From: Flavobacterium urumqiense
GTDB lineage: Bacteria; Bacteroidota; Bacteroidia; Flavobacteriales; Flavobacteriaceae
Assembly: GCF_900108015.1 (NCBI RefSeq)
Contig: NZ_FNVP01000008.1
Coordinates: 62,001 to 126,000 of the forward strand
Length of the DNA stretch: 64,000 nucleotides
Reading direction: 5' to 3'
The notes under the pieces are model-generated. The model searched no databases and was not told the origin of the DNA. It was given only the letters and a program-made list of their open reading frames with translations. This document shows positions 51,076 to 59,734 of this stretch, in pieces. Every line of letters begins with the position of its first letter. Position 1 is the stretch's first letter. The translations under genes and the position numbers were made by a program.

Positions 51076-52284
51076 ATGCATAAAAAGAATTTCATCGTTT
51101 TATTTCTGTTTTTAATTACTGTAAATACCGTTTTCGCACAAAAAGACGGCTATTGGGATAAAGCGCGCGCTACAACCGAAGAAATTTCAGTTTCTGCCAG
51201 AGACAGAATCATTATAAAAACACAAGATTTTCCTGAAGGAACTACCGAAGTCGTTTATAGAATAACGCTTTTGGATAAAAATCAGCAAATGGCAGGTAGT
51301 TTGATTTCGGTTTTAAAAGCCATTCCGGATCCTACAGGAATCAGTCAAGGTTCGGCTGGAGCGGTTTTTATCTTATCTAAAATCTCTGGAGACGACAAAT
51401 GCAAGTATGCAGTTTTTTCTACCGCTGACTTAGCCACAAAATACAAAGAAAACGGAAAAACAGATGATGCTTGTTTATTTCAAGATATGCCAATCAGTAA
51501 AGATGCCAAGCGCCTTTCTACAGAGAAATCCAGTTGTATGCAATTAAATACGGGAAATTTATGGTTTGGTTTCGAAAGTAAAAATTGGATCATGAATCAA
51601 AAAATTATTCTGGAAGTGGTGCCGTGGGTCGATAACAAACTGAGTCGTGGCTGGACGCTTAAAAACAGAAAAGCAATCATCGATCAATGTAAGACCTCTA
51701 ATTTGGCTCAAAAAATGACCAATTCAGATGATTTTTGCGTTTGTATTCTCGATAAAATCCAATCGAAGTACAAGTTTAAGGAATTCCAAAAATTATTGGC
51801 CGTAGAACGCGCTAAAGCGTTTAAAGATTTTGGTACTAGTTGTTTTGGTGAAAGCAATCTTTCTAAAAGTGTGTATAATGATTTGCGCAAGCAAGCTGCA
51901 GGATTAGCAAAACAAGGAAAGCAAGGCGAAGCCATTCAGAAACTTACAACAATAATCAACGACGGAAAAGCAACTGCTTTAGATTATAATTCTATTGGGA
52001 ATAGCTATCTTTTGACCAAGCAATACGGGAAAGCGATTAAATTTCTGAAAGAAGGCGAGAAGCTTGATCATACGGAATTATTGATACAACTCAATTTAGC
52101 GCATGCCTATTTATTGAATGATAATTACGCGGCTGCAAAAGCGATTTATAAAGAGTATCAGTCGCAAAATGTAACGGATAGTTTGGGTTGGACTCAAAAA
52201 GTAAAACAAGATTTCGCTGCTTTCAAAAAAGCGGGAATAACTTCCAATGATTTTGAAAGAGTTTTGAAGTTGATGGATAAATAA
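51076..52284 (+). CDS. secreted TPR-containing protein
   Basis: 402 residues. The ATG at 51076 begins a standard signal peptide (LFLITVNTVFAQ, cleavage near 20); an in-frame ATG at 51025 lies partly in the spacer and lacks support. The N-terminal 200 residues are strand-rich (EEISVSARDRIIIKTQDFPEGT, FGFESKNWIMNQKIILEVVPW) and not assigned to a family. A cysteine-containing helix follows (ALKNRKAIIDQCKTSN-type region), then TPR units near 300-390 (AIQKLTTIINDGKATALDYNSIGNSYLL, YGKAIKFLKEGEKLDHTELLIQLNLAHAYL). Probably periplasmic. It stands between the men genes and may only be a neighbour. Confidence 0.8.
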   Translation: MHKKNFIVLFLFLITVNTVFAQKDGYWDKARATTEEISVSARDRIIIKTQDFPEGTTEVVYRITLLDKNQQMAGSLISVLKAIPDPTGISQGSAGAVFILSKISGDDKCKYAVFSTADLATKYKENGKTDDACLFQDMPISKDAKRLSTEKSSCMQLNTGNLWFGFESKNWIMNQKIILEVVPWVDNKLSRGWTLKNRKAIIDQCKTSNLAQKMTNSDDFCVCILDKIQSKYKFKEFQKLLAVERAKAFKDFGTSCFGESNLSKSVYNDLRKQAAGLAKQGKQGEAIQKLTTIINDGKATALDYNSIGNSYLLTKQYGKAIKFLKEGEKLDHTELLIQLNLAHAYLLNDNYAAAKAIYKEYQSQNVTDSLGWTQKVKQDFAAFKKAGITSNDFERVLKLMDK

Positions 52285-52422
52285 ATTAAACTTTAAAAAG
52301 TAAATGCCTTGTATGTTTTAAGAAAGCGATTAATTTTTTTTACCATATAAGACATTTAAGTTTTGATAAAATTAGTGAGCTACAAGTTTACTATATTAAA
52401 ATAACTCATAATTTATAATTTC

Positions 52423-53469
52423 TTGAAAGCAACCTACCACAAATATATTCTAGATTTCAAACGACCATCAGGAACTTCGCGTGGCGTTATGACTGAAAAA
52501 GAAACTTGGTTTATTGTCTTAGAACAAGACGGTAAAAAAGGAATAGGAGAATGCGGAATCCTTCGCGGATTGAGCATTGACGATCGTCCGGATTATGAAG
52601 AAAAATTACGATGGACTTGTGATAATATTCACTTGGGAAAAGATCAACTTTGGGAGGCGTTATTGGAGTTTCCTTCGATACAGTTTGGAGTGGAAATGGC
52701 GTTCCAATCTTTGGAAAGTGAAACTCCTTTTTTGTTGTTTCCTTCGGACTTCACAAACGGTACAAAATCCATCTTAATAAACGGTTTAGTTTGGATGGGC
52801 GAGGAGTTGTTTATGAAGCAGCAAATTGAGGAAAAACTAGCGCAGGGTTTCCGATGCATTAAACTCAAAATTGGAGCAATAGATTTCGATAAAGAGCTAC
52901 AATTATTACGTTTTATTCGGGAACATTTCACTCCGGAGCAAATTGAAATTCGGGTTGATGCGAATGGTGCTTTTGCTGTAGATTTAGCTTTAGATAAAAT
53001 AATGCAATTATCTGAATTTAAATTACATAGTATCGAGCAACCGATACAAAAAAATCAGACTGACAGGATGGCAGATCTGTGTAAAACTACTCCTTTTCCT
53101 ATTGCTTTGGATGAAGAGCTGATCGGTGTGTTTGCTTTGGCAGAAAAAGAGCAATTACTGGAGAAAATCCAGCCACAATACATTATTTTAAAACCTAGTT
53201 TTGTGGGCGGTTTTCGAGGTACTCAAGAATGGATTTCATTGGCTGAAAAACATAAAATCGGGTGGTGGATTACTTCCGCATTGGAGAGCAATATTGGACT
53301 GAACGCTATTGCGCAGTGGACCTTTTTACAACATAATTTAATGCCTCAAGGATTAGGAACCGGAGCACTTTATACCAATAATTTTGACTGTCCGCTAGAA
53401 GTTTCAGTAGGGCATTTATGGTACAAGAAAGAGTTGGATTGGACGTTTGATTTTGGCCTTTTGAAATAG
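52423..53469 (+). CDS. menC: o-succinylbenzoate synthase
   Basis: 348-residue enolase-superfamily enzyme that dehydrates SHCHC to o-succinylbenzoate. The barrel shows the KxK acid/base pair in CIKLKIG, metal ligands Asp in RVDANGAF, Glu in HSIEQPIQKN and Asp in ALDEELIG, and the second catalytic Lys in IILKPSFVGG. A TTG start at 52423 (MKATYHKYILDFKRP) is used because no ATG occurs before the capping domain. Context with menD, menB and menA supports OSB synthase over dipeptide epimerase. The usual neighbour menE is absent; the next gene is convergent, with only one base between the two stop codons. Confidence 0.92.
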   Translation: MKATYHKYILDFKRPSGTSRGVMTEKETWFIVLEQDGKKGIGECGILRGLSIDDRPDYEEKLRWTCDNIHLGKDQLWEALLEFPSIQFGVEMAFQSLESETPFLLFPSDFTNGTKSILINGLVWMGEELFMKQQIEEKLAQGFRCIKLKIGAIDFDKELQLLRFIREHFTPEQIEIRVDANGAFAVDLALDKIMQLSEFKLHSIEQPIQKNQTDRMADLCKTTPFPIALDEELIGVFALAEKEQLLEKIQPQYIILKPSFVGGFRGTQEWISLAEKHKIGWWITSALESNIGLNAIAQWTFLQHNLMPQGLGTGALYTNNFDCPLEVSVGHLWYKKELDWTFDFGLLK

Positions 53470-53470
53470 A

Positions 53471-54559
53471 TTATTTTGAAGTTTTCTTTTGGTCACCGTC
53501 TCCCAATAAAACGGATAATGTCTTTAAGCTAGGTGTACGGTCCGCAATCAACTTGATGATGCTTATGAATGGAATAAACAGAATCATTCCTGCTGCTCCC
53601 CAAATAATGCCTCCAACGATTACTACAATAATAATGACAAGTGTATTTATTTTTAAACGGCTTCCTACTGCAAAAGGAAAAATAATATAGGCTTCAAGTG
53701 CTTGGACAATAGAAAAAACAGCAATAACGGCTAATGGATACCAAATAGAATTGTACGTTATCCAGGAAACTGCAATGGGCAAGAGCGAAGATATTATGAT
53801 TCCAACATACGGAATAAAAGTGAGGATTGAGGCGATAAAACCAAACAGAAAGGGATTTGGCACTCCAATTATCCAAAGTCCAATGCTGTTTAATAATCCA
53901 ACTATTACATAAACTATTAACATTCCTTTGATGAAATTGTAATATTCATGAATGGTTTCAATGAGAATTTCGTGTATCGTATTTTTTCGCTCCATAGGGA
54001 AAAGCTCATATAGAGCATTTGATAACAACTGGCGATGGAAAAGTATTAATGACGAAAAAACAGGAATCATTATTAAAAAAAATACTGATGTAGATAATGA
54101 GTATGCGGTATTTCGTAACATTGAAAAAGCTAGTGAACCAGAATCTTTGAGCGTATTATTAATGAATTCCGTTTGTTTTTCCAGACTAATATTAAATCTT
54201 TCTACGATAAAAATACTTAATTGATGTATCGATTCGTTCAGTTTGGCTCTTAAAGATTCCCATTCTTGAAGAAATTCGGAGAACTGTACGAACAATAAAT
54301 AAATGATAGAACCCGCTAAAAGTGTCACGCCTAAAATAGAGATAAAAATGGCTGTACCTTTGTAAATGCCTTTTGTTTCCATCCAATTGCAAACGGGGTA
54401 TAGAATAAAACCAATGAGTAATGAAAAACTCAAAGGAATAAATAGTGTTTTTCCAAAGTAAAGTATTATGGAAGAAAATACTATCAACTGAAATATTTCA
54501 AGAGCTGAATAAGTTCTTTTTGAAGTAACTGAGTTGGGTATATTTGGAAACGGTTCCAT
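53471..54559 (-). CDS. AI-2E family permease (second of two)
   Basis: 362-residue polytopic membrane protein with the same eight-helix plan as the copy at 25786: N-terminal pair (near 20-60), helix near 70-92, long soluble segment (about 95-150), then FIKGMLIVYVIVGLLNSIGLWIIGV, ILTFIPYVGIIISSLLPIA and the closing WGAAGMILFIPFISIIKLIADR. It lacks the long polar C-terminal tail of the other copy. The stop codon is one base from that of menC, so the two transcripts must overlap at their 3' ends, and no terminator separates them. The substrate is not assigned. Confidence 0.88.
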   Translation of the reverse strand: MEPFPNIPNSVTSKRTYSALEIFQLIVFSSIILYFGKTLFIPLSFSLLIGFILYPVCNWMETKGIYKGTAIFISILGVTLLAGSIIYLLFVQFSEFLQEWESLRAKLNESIHQLSIFIVERFNISLEKQTEFINNTLKDSGSLAFSMLRNTAYSLSTSVFFLIMIPVFSSLILFHRQLLSNALYELFPMERKNTIHEILIETIHEYYNFIKGMLIVYVIVGLLNSIGLWIIGVPNPFLFGFIASILTFIPYVGIIISSLLPIAVSWITYNSIWYPLAVIAVFSIVQALEAYIIFPFAVGSRLKINTLVIIIVVIVGGIIWGAAGMILFIPFISIIKLIADRTPSLKTLSVLLGDGDQKKTSK

Positions 54560-54692
54560 ACTTTTATCGTATTATAACTTTTATTTCTGCCCTAACTTTA
54601 ATAAGTGTTCTCATAAACAATACTAGTAATAAAAGTACAATTTTTAAATCGATTAGCCGTTTTTAACCATAATTATATGTTTCGATTATTTG

Positions 54693-55139
54693 TCATGAGG
54701 TCACCTTCGGTTTGTGGTAATTAATTTGCCACAAAATATAGGTCAGGTGAGTAGTTAAATGAATCAAAAGAATTCAGTTGTCATTTTTGTTTCAAAAAGC
54801 AAAAAGGGGATCTTCTCTATGTAACATTTTATCTGTTACTTAACTAAGTGTTATGTCGACAACAGATTTAGTTTCTTTAATTTTTTTTAATAATTCAGAT
54901 TTAGGAATATCTTAGAATGAAAATTCGAGTGCTTTGTTTCTGATATGTCCGGTTTTCCAAAATTTAGCTCCAATATAGGTATTAAGTTTTTCTACCAAAT
55001 TGAGACAAAGATTCCCGACTGAATTGGCTTTTCCTTTCTGAATTTTCCAACTATCACTTTCATTTTGGTTCGGCTCAATTTCAATTTTTGATTTATTCAA
55101 ATCTCGGTTGAAAAGTATTTTTAAACTTTCAATTGGCAT
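54693..55139 (-). pseudogene. DinB-family (DUF1572-like) gene inactivated by four stop codons
   Basis: An intact 75-codon start (MPIESLKILFNRDL ... GNLCLNLVEKLNTYIGAKF, IRNKALEFSF) stops at TAA 54914-54912, but the same frame goes on with convincing homologous sequence: DIPKSELLKKIKETKSVVD, then TAA (54842-54840), VTDKMLHREDPLFAF, TGA (54794-54792), NKNDN, TGA (54776-54774), then ILLIHLTTHLTYILWQINYH, the typical C-terminus of small DinB proteins with its His ligand region. The full length would be about 148 residues, as usual for the family. Four nonsense codons and no frameshift. The start overlaps the end of the NTF2-like gene by 11 bases, so it was once its operon partner. Confidence 0.75.
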
Positions 55140-55608
55140 TTACATTTTCTTTGTACTTCTTCAATGATAACAGTGCTTGTTTTTGTATTTTTTTCTGAAA
55201 AAAGCCAGTCCAACCTAATAAATATCCGGTAATTCCAAAAGCTTGTTTGGACCATTTCCAAGTATCAAACTCATCGGTTTGCTTTATAATTAATCCGTCT
55301 TTAAACTGAAATTGAGACTGAATAACATTAACAACTTTTCTATTAGTTTGGCTAAAGTTGTAGGTTGCAATCCATTGTGCAGAACCGATATATTCAGTTG
55401 CTTTTATATCAGAAAATTCAATTTTTATTTCTCCTTTACTTTTTTTGATCAACATTTTCCACATTTCGCAAACATCATTCCCTTTTAGTAAACCTAAGAC
55501 AGGATTACGAAACTGTAAATCGCCATGATAAAATTTGCACATTGTTTTGGTATCAGCATTTGCAATTGCAGTATAAAATTTGATTAAGGTTTTCTCGTTT
55601 TCGATCAT
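55129..55608 (-). CDS. NTF2-like / SnoaL-like protein
   Basis: 159 residues of the nuclear-transport-factor-2 cone fold: LIKFYTAIANADTKTMCKFYHGDLQFRNPVLGLLKGND (helices 1-2 and the first strands), IKIEFSDIKATEYIGSAQWIATYNF and KVVNVIQSQFQFKDGLIIKQTDEFD, followed by a longer helical C-terminus (KWSKQAFGITGYLLGWTGFF) typical of a Bacteroidota/Proteobacteria subgroup of unknown function. No catalytic residues can be assigned. It is the first gene of a two-gene unit whose second gene (DinB-like) is broken, so the pair may have lost its function in this strain. Confidence 0.85.
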   Translation of the reverse strand: MIENEKTLIKFYTAIANADTKTMCKFYHGDLQFRNPVLGLLKGNDVCEMWKMLIKKSKGEIKIEFSDIKATEYIGSAQWIATYNFSQTNRKVVNVIQSQFQFKDGLIIKQTDEFDTWKWSKQAFGITGYLLGWTGFFQKKIQKQALLSLKKYKENVNAN

Positions 55609-55765
55609 ATTAACATAAAATGAATGGTAAAAATAATAATTTTTTTTAAAAATTCTTCTGTTTTAAGTTTTAGGTAATCATTATTTTATAAAATTTTAAA
55701 AAATAATTGATTGTTTAGCTGGTAATTTATTCATTATAAAAGGGTTGAAATTTAAAATTTCGCAT

Positions 55766-55800
55766 AAAAAAAGGATAGACTTTTAAGTTTCTATCCTTTT
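55766..55800 (-). terminator. intrinsic terminator after the OmpA-family gene
   Basis: The minus strand has AAAAGGATAGA / TCTATCCTTTT (11 pairs, 10-base loop) followed by more T, 30 bases past the OmpA stop codon. Confidence 0.88.
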
Positions 55801-55829
55801 AGGTATTCAATAAATATTAACTAACTAAA

Positions 55830-57860
55830 TTACTTTACGGGAATAATATCAATTATTACTGTACGGTTATAAAAACGTTCCTCTGGAGTTTTGTTCTCAA
55901 AAGGAGATTTATTTTCATCTTCTCCAAATCCGTTTACTTCAAATTTTACATCATTTCTACCAGCTTTAGATAAAGCACTTGCAAGAATACCTTTAACATC
56001 ATTAGCACGAGCTAAAGATAAATCAATATTATGAGCTTCCTCACCAATAATATCGGTATGACCATGAATAATAACAGTTGCTCCTACAGCAATTTTAGGT
56101 GTAACAATTTCTGTTAAGTATTTTTCATAGATAGCAATCGCTTTAGATTTATTAAATTCATAAATAATGCTATATCTAATACCTTCTTCAATTTTGGCAG
56201 GTGTCCAAAGCACAACATGCATAGTGGTTTCTTTTTCTATAATTTTACCACTTTTTAATTGACCTACCATTTTTACTTTAAAATCTCCTTCTGGTCTGTC
56301 TCCTAAAATTGATTTTCCAGAAATACTTGCTACGTCTTCGCTGTAAGGTCCAAAAGATTGTACTTTTCCTTTTTCATCCGTCATTTGAACTGACCATGAA
56401 GATAAAGTTTCTTTGGCTCCTTTATTTTCTATAGTAACATAGCTTTCTAAAGGTGCTTCTTGTAGCGCATTAATCACTACAGGTTTCAATTGCGCATCTG
56501 GTCCACTTTGAAATTCCATCAATAAATCAGCAGAATTACTTTCAATTGAAACTCTTTGATCTCCTTCACGAAGAAGTTCAAGTTCTAATTTTGCACCTGG
56601 TTGTTCTGATGGGATATTTGGTTTGTTTTGTCCTTTAGTAGTAATTCTAGAAGGATTAATAGCAAATATATTTACCAAATAAGTTTTGATTGATTCTGCC
56701 ATTGCAGCTCCGTCATCTGGACCTTTTTCTGATGAACCCACCAAAGTAATTGTTGCTGAAGGATTTTTTTGCATACGGTCTCCAAGGATGTTTAGAACAT
56801 TGTAATAAACAATCATCTGACGTTTTGAACGGTCTGATAAAGTTTTTGGAGCAAATACTTCTAATTGGTCTTCTTTGAAATCTTTAACCTGATCTTTGTT
56901 TAATAAAACATAACGATTTGGTATTTCAGTAGATCCCGCATTGAAAAATACATAGTTTCTAAGTGGAAAAATTTCAGTCATTCTTCTTTCTCCTGGAACA
57001 TTACTAGGAGAGTTTACTGTGAACTGAACGTCACCATCTTTTACCATATCTGTAGACTCTTGAATATTTTGTCCTTGTCCAAATTTTAATGCAACACCCG
57101 CTCTTACAGTAGTATTATTCCATGTTTCAGTTGAACGTGGATTTTGACCAAAATAAGGTTGGAAAGAAACAAAAGGAGACAATACAAATTGTGTTTTGTT
57201 GCTATCTGATGAAAGTGGAATATCGTATCCTGCTCCAATTTGCATTGAAATAAGAGTTTTATTGATATTATCGAAATCACCTGTTACTGCAGCAGAAGGC
57301 GCTTGATCAGGATAAGCTGGATTAATACCTAATTGGTAAGTAAATGATTTATCCATATTGAAAGCTAAACGTGGACCTCCGTATAAATAAAAATCAGATT
57401 TAAATGGTGCAAAACGCAAACTAGGTTCTACAGTAATGTAACTAAGTTTTGTAGATAAATCCGCCGGGCAGTCACATGGAGTAACAACTTGATCAAAATC
57501 ACCTTTACGGCTATCATAACCTGCTTGTAACATAATACCCCATCTTGAATCAGCAGGACGATATTCTAAAAGTGGTGCAATGAAAAGTCCTGCGCCAAAT
57601 CCGTCGTGGAACGCAACTGGTGGTTTAAAACTAGCATTCAACTGTTGAGTAGAACCACGATAGAAATTAAAATTAGCTCCACCCGCTACGCCAAAGAACC
57701 AAGAAGGTTTTGTGTATTTAACTACTTGTGCTTCCTGTGCTTGAAGAGAAGTTTGGAAACTTAACCAAGATAGAGCAACTATTGCAACGCTTTTTATGGT
57801 TAGGTTATTGGAGGACTGTGCTAAGCATGAGCCCTTTTTTAAATTTATTATTTTTTGCAT
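55830..57860 (-). CDS. OmpA-family outer-membrane protein
   Basis: 676 residues. A long N-terminal leader (about 42 residues, hydrophobic VAIVALSWLSFQTSLQAQ) precedes an outer-membrane beta-barrel region (about 50-260: WFFGVAGGANFNFYRGST, WGIMLQAGYDSRKGDF, YGGPRLAFNMDK, MQIGAGYDIPLSS). Middle domains follow (about 300-560), with a peptidoglycan-type segment ATITLVGSSEKGPDDG and a strand-rich Ig-like part, then the C-terminal OmpA domain (about 580-676) with IHGHTDIIGEEAHNIDLSLARA and an NRTVIIDI end. It would anchor the outer membrane to peptidoglycan. It lies 86 bases after the ice-binding-like lipoprotein gene on the same strand, separated by a UUCG hairpin, so the two may be one transcript. 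Confidence 0.88.
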   Translation of the reverse strand: MQKIINLKKGSCLAQSSNNLTIKSVAIVALSWLSFQTSLQAQEAQVVKYTKPSWFFGVAGGANFNFYRGSTQQLNASFKPPVAFHDGFGAGLFIAPLLEYRPADSRWGIMLQAGYDSRKGDFDQVVTPCDCPADLSTKLSYITVEPSLRFAPFKSDFYLYGGPRLAFNMDKSFTYQLGINPAYPDQAPSAAVTGDFDNINKTLISMQIGAGYDIPLSSDSNKTQFVLSPFVSFQPYFGQNPRSTETWNNTTVRAGVALKFGQGQNIQESTDMVKDGDVQFTVNSPSNVPGERRMTEIFPLRNYVFFNAGSTEIPNRYVLLNKDQVKDFKEDQLEVFAPKTLSDRSKRQMIVYYNVLNILGDRMQKNPSATITLVGSSEKGPDDGAAMAESIKTYLVNIFAINPSRITTKGQNKPNIPSEQPGAKLELELLREGDQRVSIESNSADLLMEFQSGPDAQLKPVVINALQEAPLESYVTIENKGAKETLSSWSVQMTDEKGKVQSFGPYSEDVASISGKSILGDRPEGDFKVKMVGQLKSGKIIEKETTMHVVLWTPAKIEEGIRYSIIYEFNKSKAIAIYEKYLTEIVTPKIAVGATVIIHGHTDIIGEEAHNIDLSLARANDVKGILASALSKAGRNDVKFEVNGFGEDENKSPFENKTPEERFYNRTVIIDIIPVK

Positions 57861-57890
57861 GTTATTATTTGTTTATGTCATTTTTTAATA

Positions 57891-57912
57891 TATCCCGTCC
57901 GAAGACGGGATA
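57891..57912 (-). promoter_or_regulatory. UUCG-capped hairpin between the ice-binding-like and OmpA-family genes
   Basis: The minus strand reads TATCCCGTC-TTCG-GACGGGATA: nine perfect pairs closed by a C(UUCG)G tetraloop, a very stable RNA form. After the stem comes TATTAAAAAATG, not a T run, so it is a poor terminator. Its position 35 bases after one stop and about 30 before the next start fits an intercistronic mRNA stabiliser or processing site. Confidence 0.6.
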
Positions 57913-57946
57913 AAATAGTTGGGTTGTAAAACTTTTTAACTATGAC

Positions 57947-59734
57947 CTAGTTAGGCACATTAATTGTTGTATTTACCATAGTAACTGAAGCTACTAAAGA
58001 TATCGCTCTACCATTTAGCACTGTTAAAAAAGGATTTGTACTATTAGCAGGAGAAGACAAAGTCACTCCAGAATTGGCTATAATGTTTCCAACCATAACT
58101 CCACCACCGGCGTAGTTAATAACAGCTGTACTACCAACATACCAATATACATTATTAGGATTACCTACACCGTTTAAAAATGTAACACTACTTGGAGCCG
58201 AATCACCTACTGTTAAAGAAGAAGGTGCTTGAAAGTACCATTTTGCATTTGGATCTCCATTAGCATTTAATACTAGATTTCCGTTAGTTATTGCAAAAGA
58301 GCTAGAAGCCGTATAAATACCAGGAGCTAACGTTAATCCACCTAGTTCTCCAGCTCCCGGATTAGCGACTCCGCCCGGCATTGAAGCAGGAGAAATACTG
58401 TTGTAAAGATCTCTTGCTGCATTCAATCCAGCTAATGCAGTTGCTGCCTTAGTTGCATTTCCTGGTGCAGGAGCATCTGTAAATATTCCATCAGTAACAA
58501 CTCCATTATTTAATGGGGTTTTGGTATAAACATCTCCATTGGTACCATCTGTAAAACCTGTTACTAAAGATGAAGCAGCTGTCGTACCTATTGCACCATT
58601 TACTACAGTAAATAATCCTTGATTTGTAATTCCTGCATTTCCACCAAAAACTCCAAAAAACAAACCACTTGAAACTGTAATAGGTGGAGTAGCAACAACT
58701 GCTGTAGTGAATTTCCATACATAGTCATTCGCTAATGGAATACCAAATGTACTTTTAGCGCCTGTTGTTATTGTAGCTGTATAAGTAAGTCCTGGATCAA
58801 GTGAATTAACCGGGTTAAATGAAGCAGTGTTACCTCCAGTATAAGTAACTACTCCTGCAATTACTGTTGTACCTTGTCTTAAAGTAAAAGTAGTAGGATT
58901 AATAATACTAGCAGGATCCATTGCCAAGTCGAAGGTAGCAGTAATAGTTTTGTTTAAATTCACTTCTATATCGTTGTCACGAGGGTCAGTTGCAGTTACT
59001 GTTGGTGCAGATACTGTTGTAAAACTCCATACTTTATTTACCGCTAATGGCTCTCCTTGTGATAGACTTTTTGCGCCCGTAGTTATGGTTGCAGTATATA
59101 CAGTATTAAGGTTTAATGGACTTGTAGGTTTAAATGAAGCGGTTGTACCACTATAAGTAACAACTCCTGCAATTACTGTTGTACCTTGTTTTAAAGTAAA
59201 AGTAGTAGCTGGGCTAATAATAGTTGAAGGATCCATTGGTACACTAAATGTAGCAGTAATCGTTTTATTTAAAGGAACGTTTGTGGCTAGATCTGCAGGA
59301 TCTGTACTAATCACTGTAGGAACAATAATCAACCCGGTAGAAAATGTCCAGACATAATCTTGCTGAAGCGCATTACCGTCTACATCTTTAACTCCAGTTG
59401 TAATTCTACCTGTGTAAGTTGTCTTAGGACTAAGAGGACTTGCCGGAGTAAAGGTAGCTGTAGTTCCGCTGTACGCGACTTTACCTTTTACAGCTGTTCC
59501 GTCAGCCTTTTTAACAATAAAAGTAGATTCATCAATCGTTGATTGATTCATCACTTCATTAAAAGTTGCCGAGATTATCTGATTAAATGGAACTTCTAAA
59601 GCGCCGTTGGCAGGAATTGTTGATATTACGACTGGACAAACCCCTACTGTCTCTACGAAATCATCTTCGGCGCAGCCAGAAAAGAATGCAATAAACACTA
59701 TTGCAAGGGTTAAAAGTAAATTTTTTGTTTTCAT
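57947..59734 (-). CDS. ice-binding-like (DUF3494) lipoprotein with Big_5-type Ig repeats
   Basis: 595 residues. A lipoprotein signal (FIAFFSGCAED, Cys21) is followed by three Ig-like (Big_5) repeats at about 33-130, 135-235 and 240-340. Each has a STxPANGALEVP-type start, ITATFSVPMDPSTI core and WxFTT end. The C-terminal DUF3494 domain (about 355-595) shows GLFFGVFGGNAGITNQGLFTV, LTGxELGGLTLAPGIYTASS, PNAKWYFQAPSSLTVGDSA, VYWYVGSTAVI, VMVGNIIANSGVTLSS and LNGRAISLVASVTMVN, the beta-helix pattern of bacterial ice-binding proteins. It would be displayed on the surface and bind ice or act as adhesin. Repeats 2 and 3 are also similar at DNA level. The OmpA-family gene follows. Confidence 0.88.
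   Translation of the reverse strand: MKTKNLLLTLAIVFIAFFSGCAEDDFVETVGVCPVVISTIPANGALEVPFNQIISATFNEVMNQSTIDESTFIVKKADGTAVKGKVAYSGTTATFTPASPLSPKTTYTGRITTGVKDVDGNALQQDYVWTFSTGLIIVPTVISTDPADLATNVPLNKTITATFSVPMDPSTIISPATTFTLKQGTTVIAGVVTYSGTTASFKPTSPLNLNTVYTATITTGAKSLSQGEPLAVNKVWSFTTVSAPTVTATDPRDNDIEVNLNKTITATFDLAMDPASIINPTTFTLRQGTTVIAGVVTYTGGNTASFNPVNSLDPGLTYTATITTGAKSTFGIPLANDYVWKFTTAVVATPPITVSSGLFFGVFGGNAGITNQGLFTVVNGAIGTTAASSLVTGFTDGTNGDVYTKTPLNNGVVTDGIFTDAPAPGNATKAATALAGLNAARDLYNSISPASMPGGVANPGAGELGGLTLAPGIYTASSSFAITNGNLVLNANGDPNAKWYFQAPSSLTVGDSAPSSVTFLNGVGNPNNVYWYVGSTAVINYAGGGVMVGNIIANSGVTLSSPANSTNPFLTVLNGRAISLVASVTMVNTTINVPN

Noticed and set aside
54693..55139. Alternative genetic code or readthrough of stops in the DinB-like gene
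   Set aside because: All other genes use TAA and TGA as normal stops, and four different stops in one short gene fit decay.
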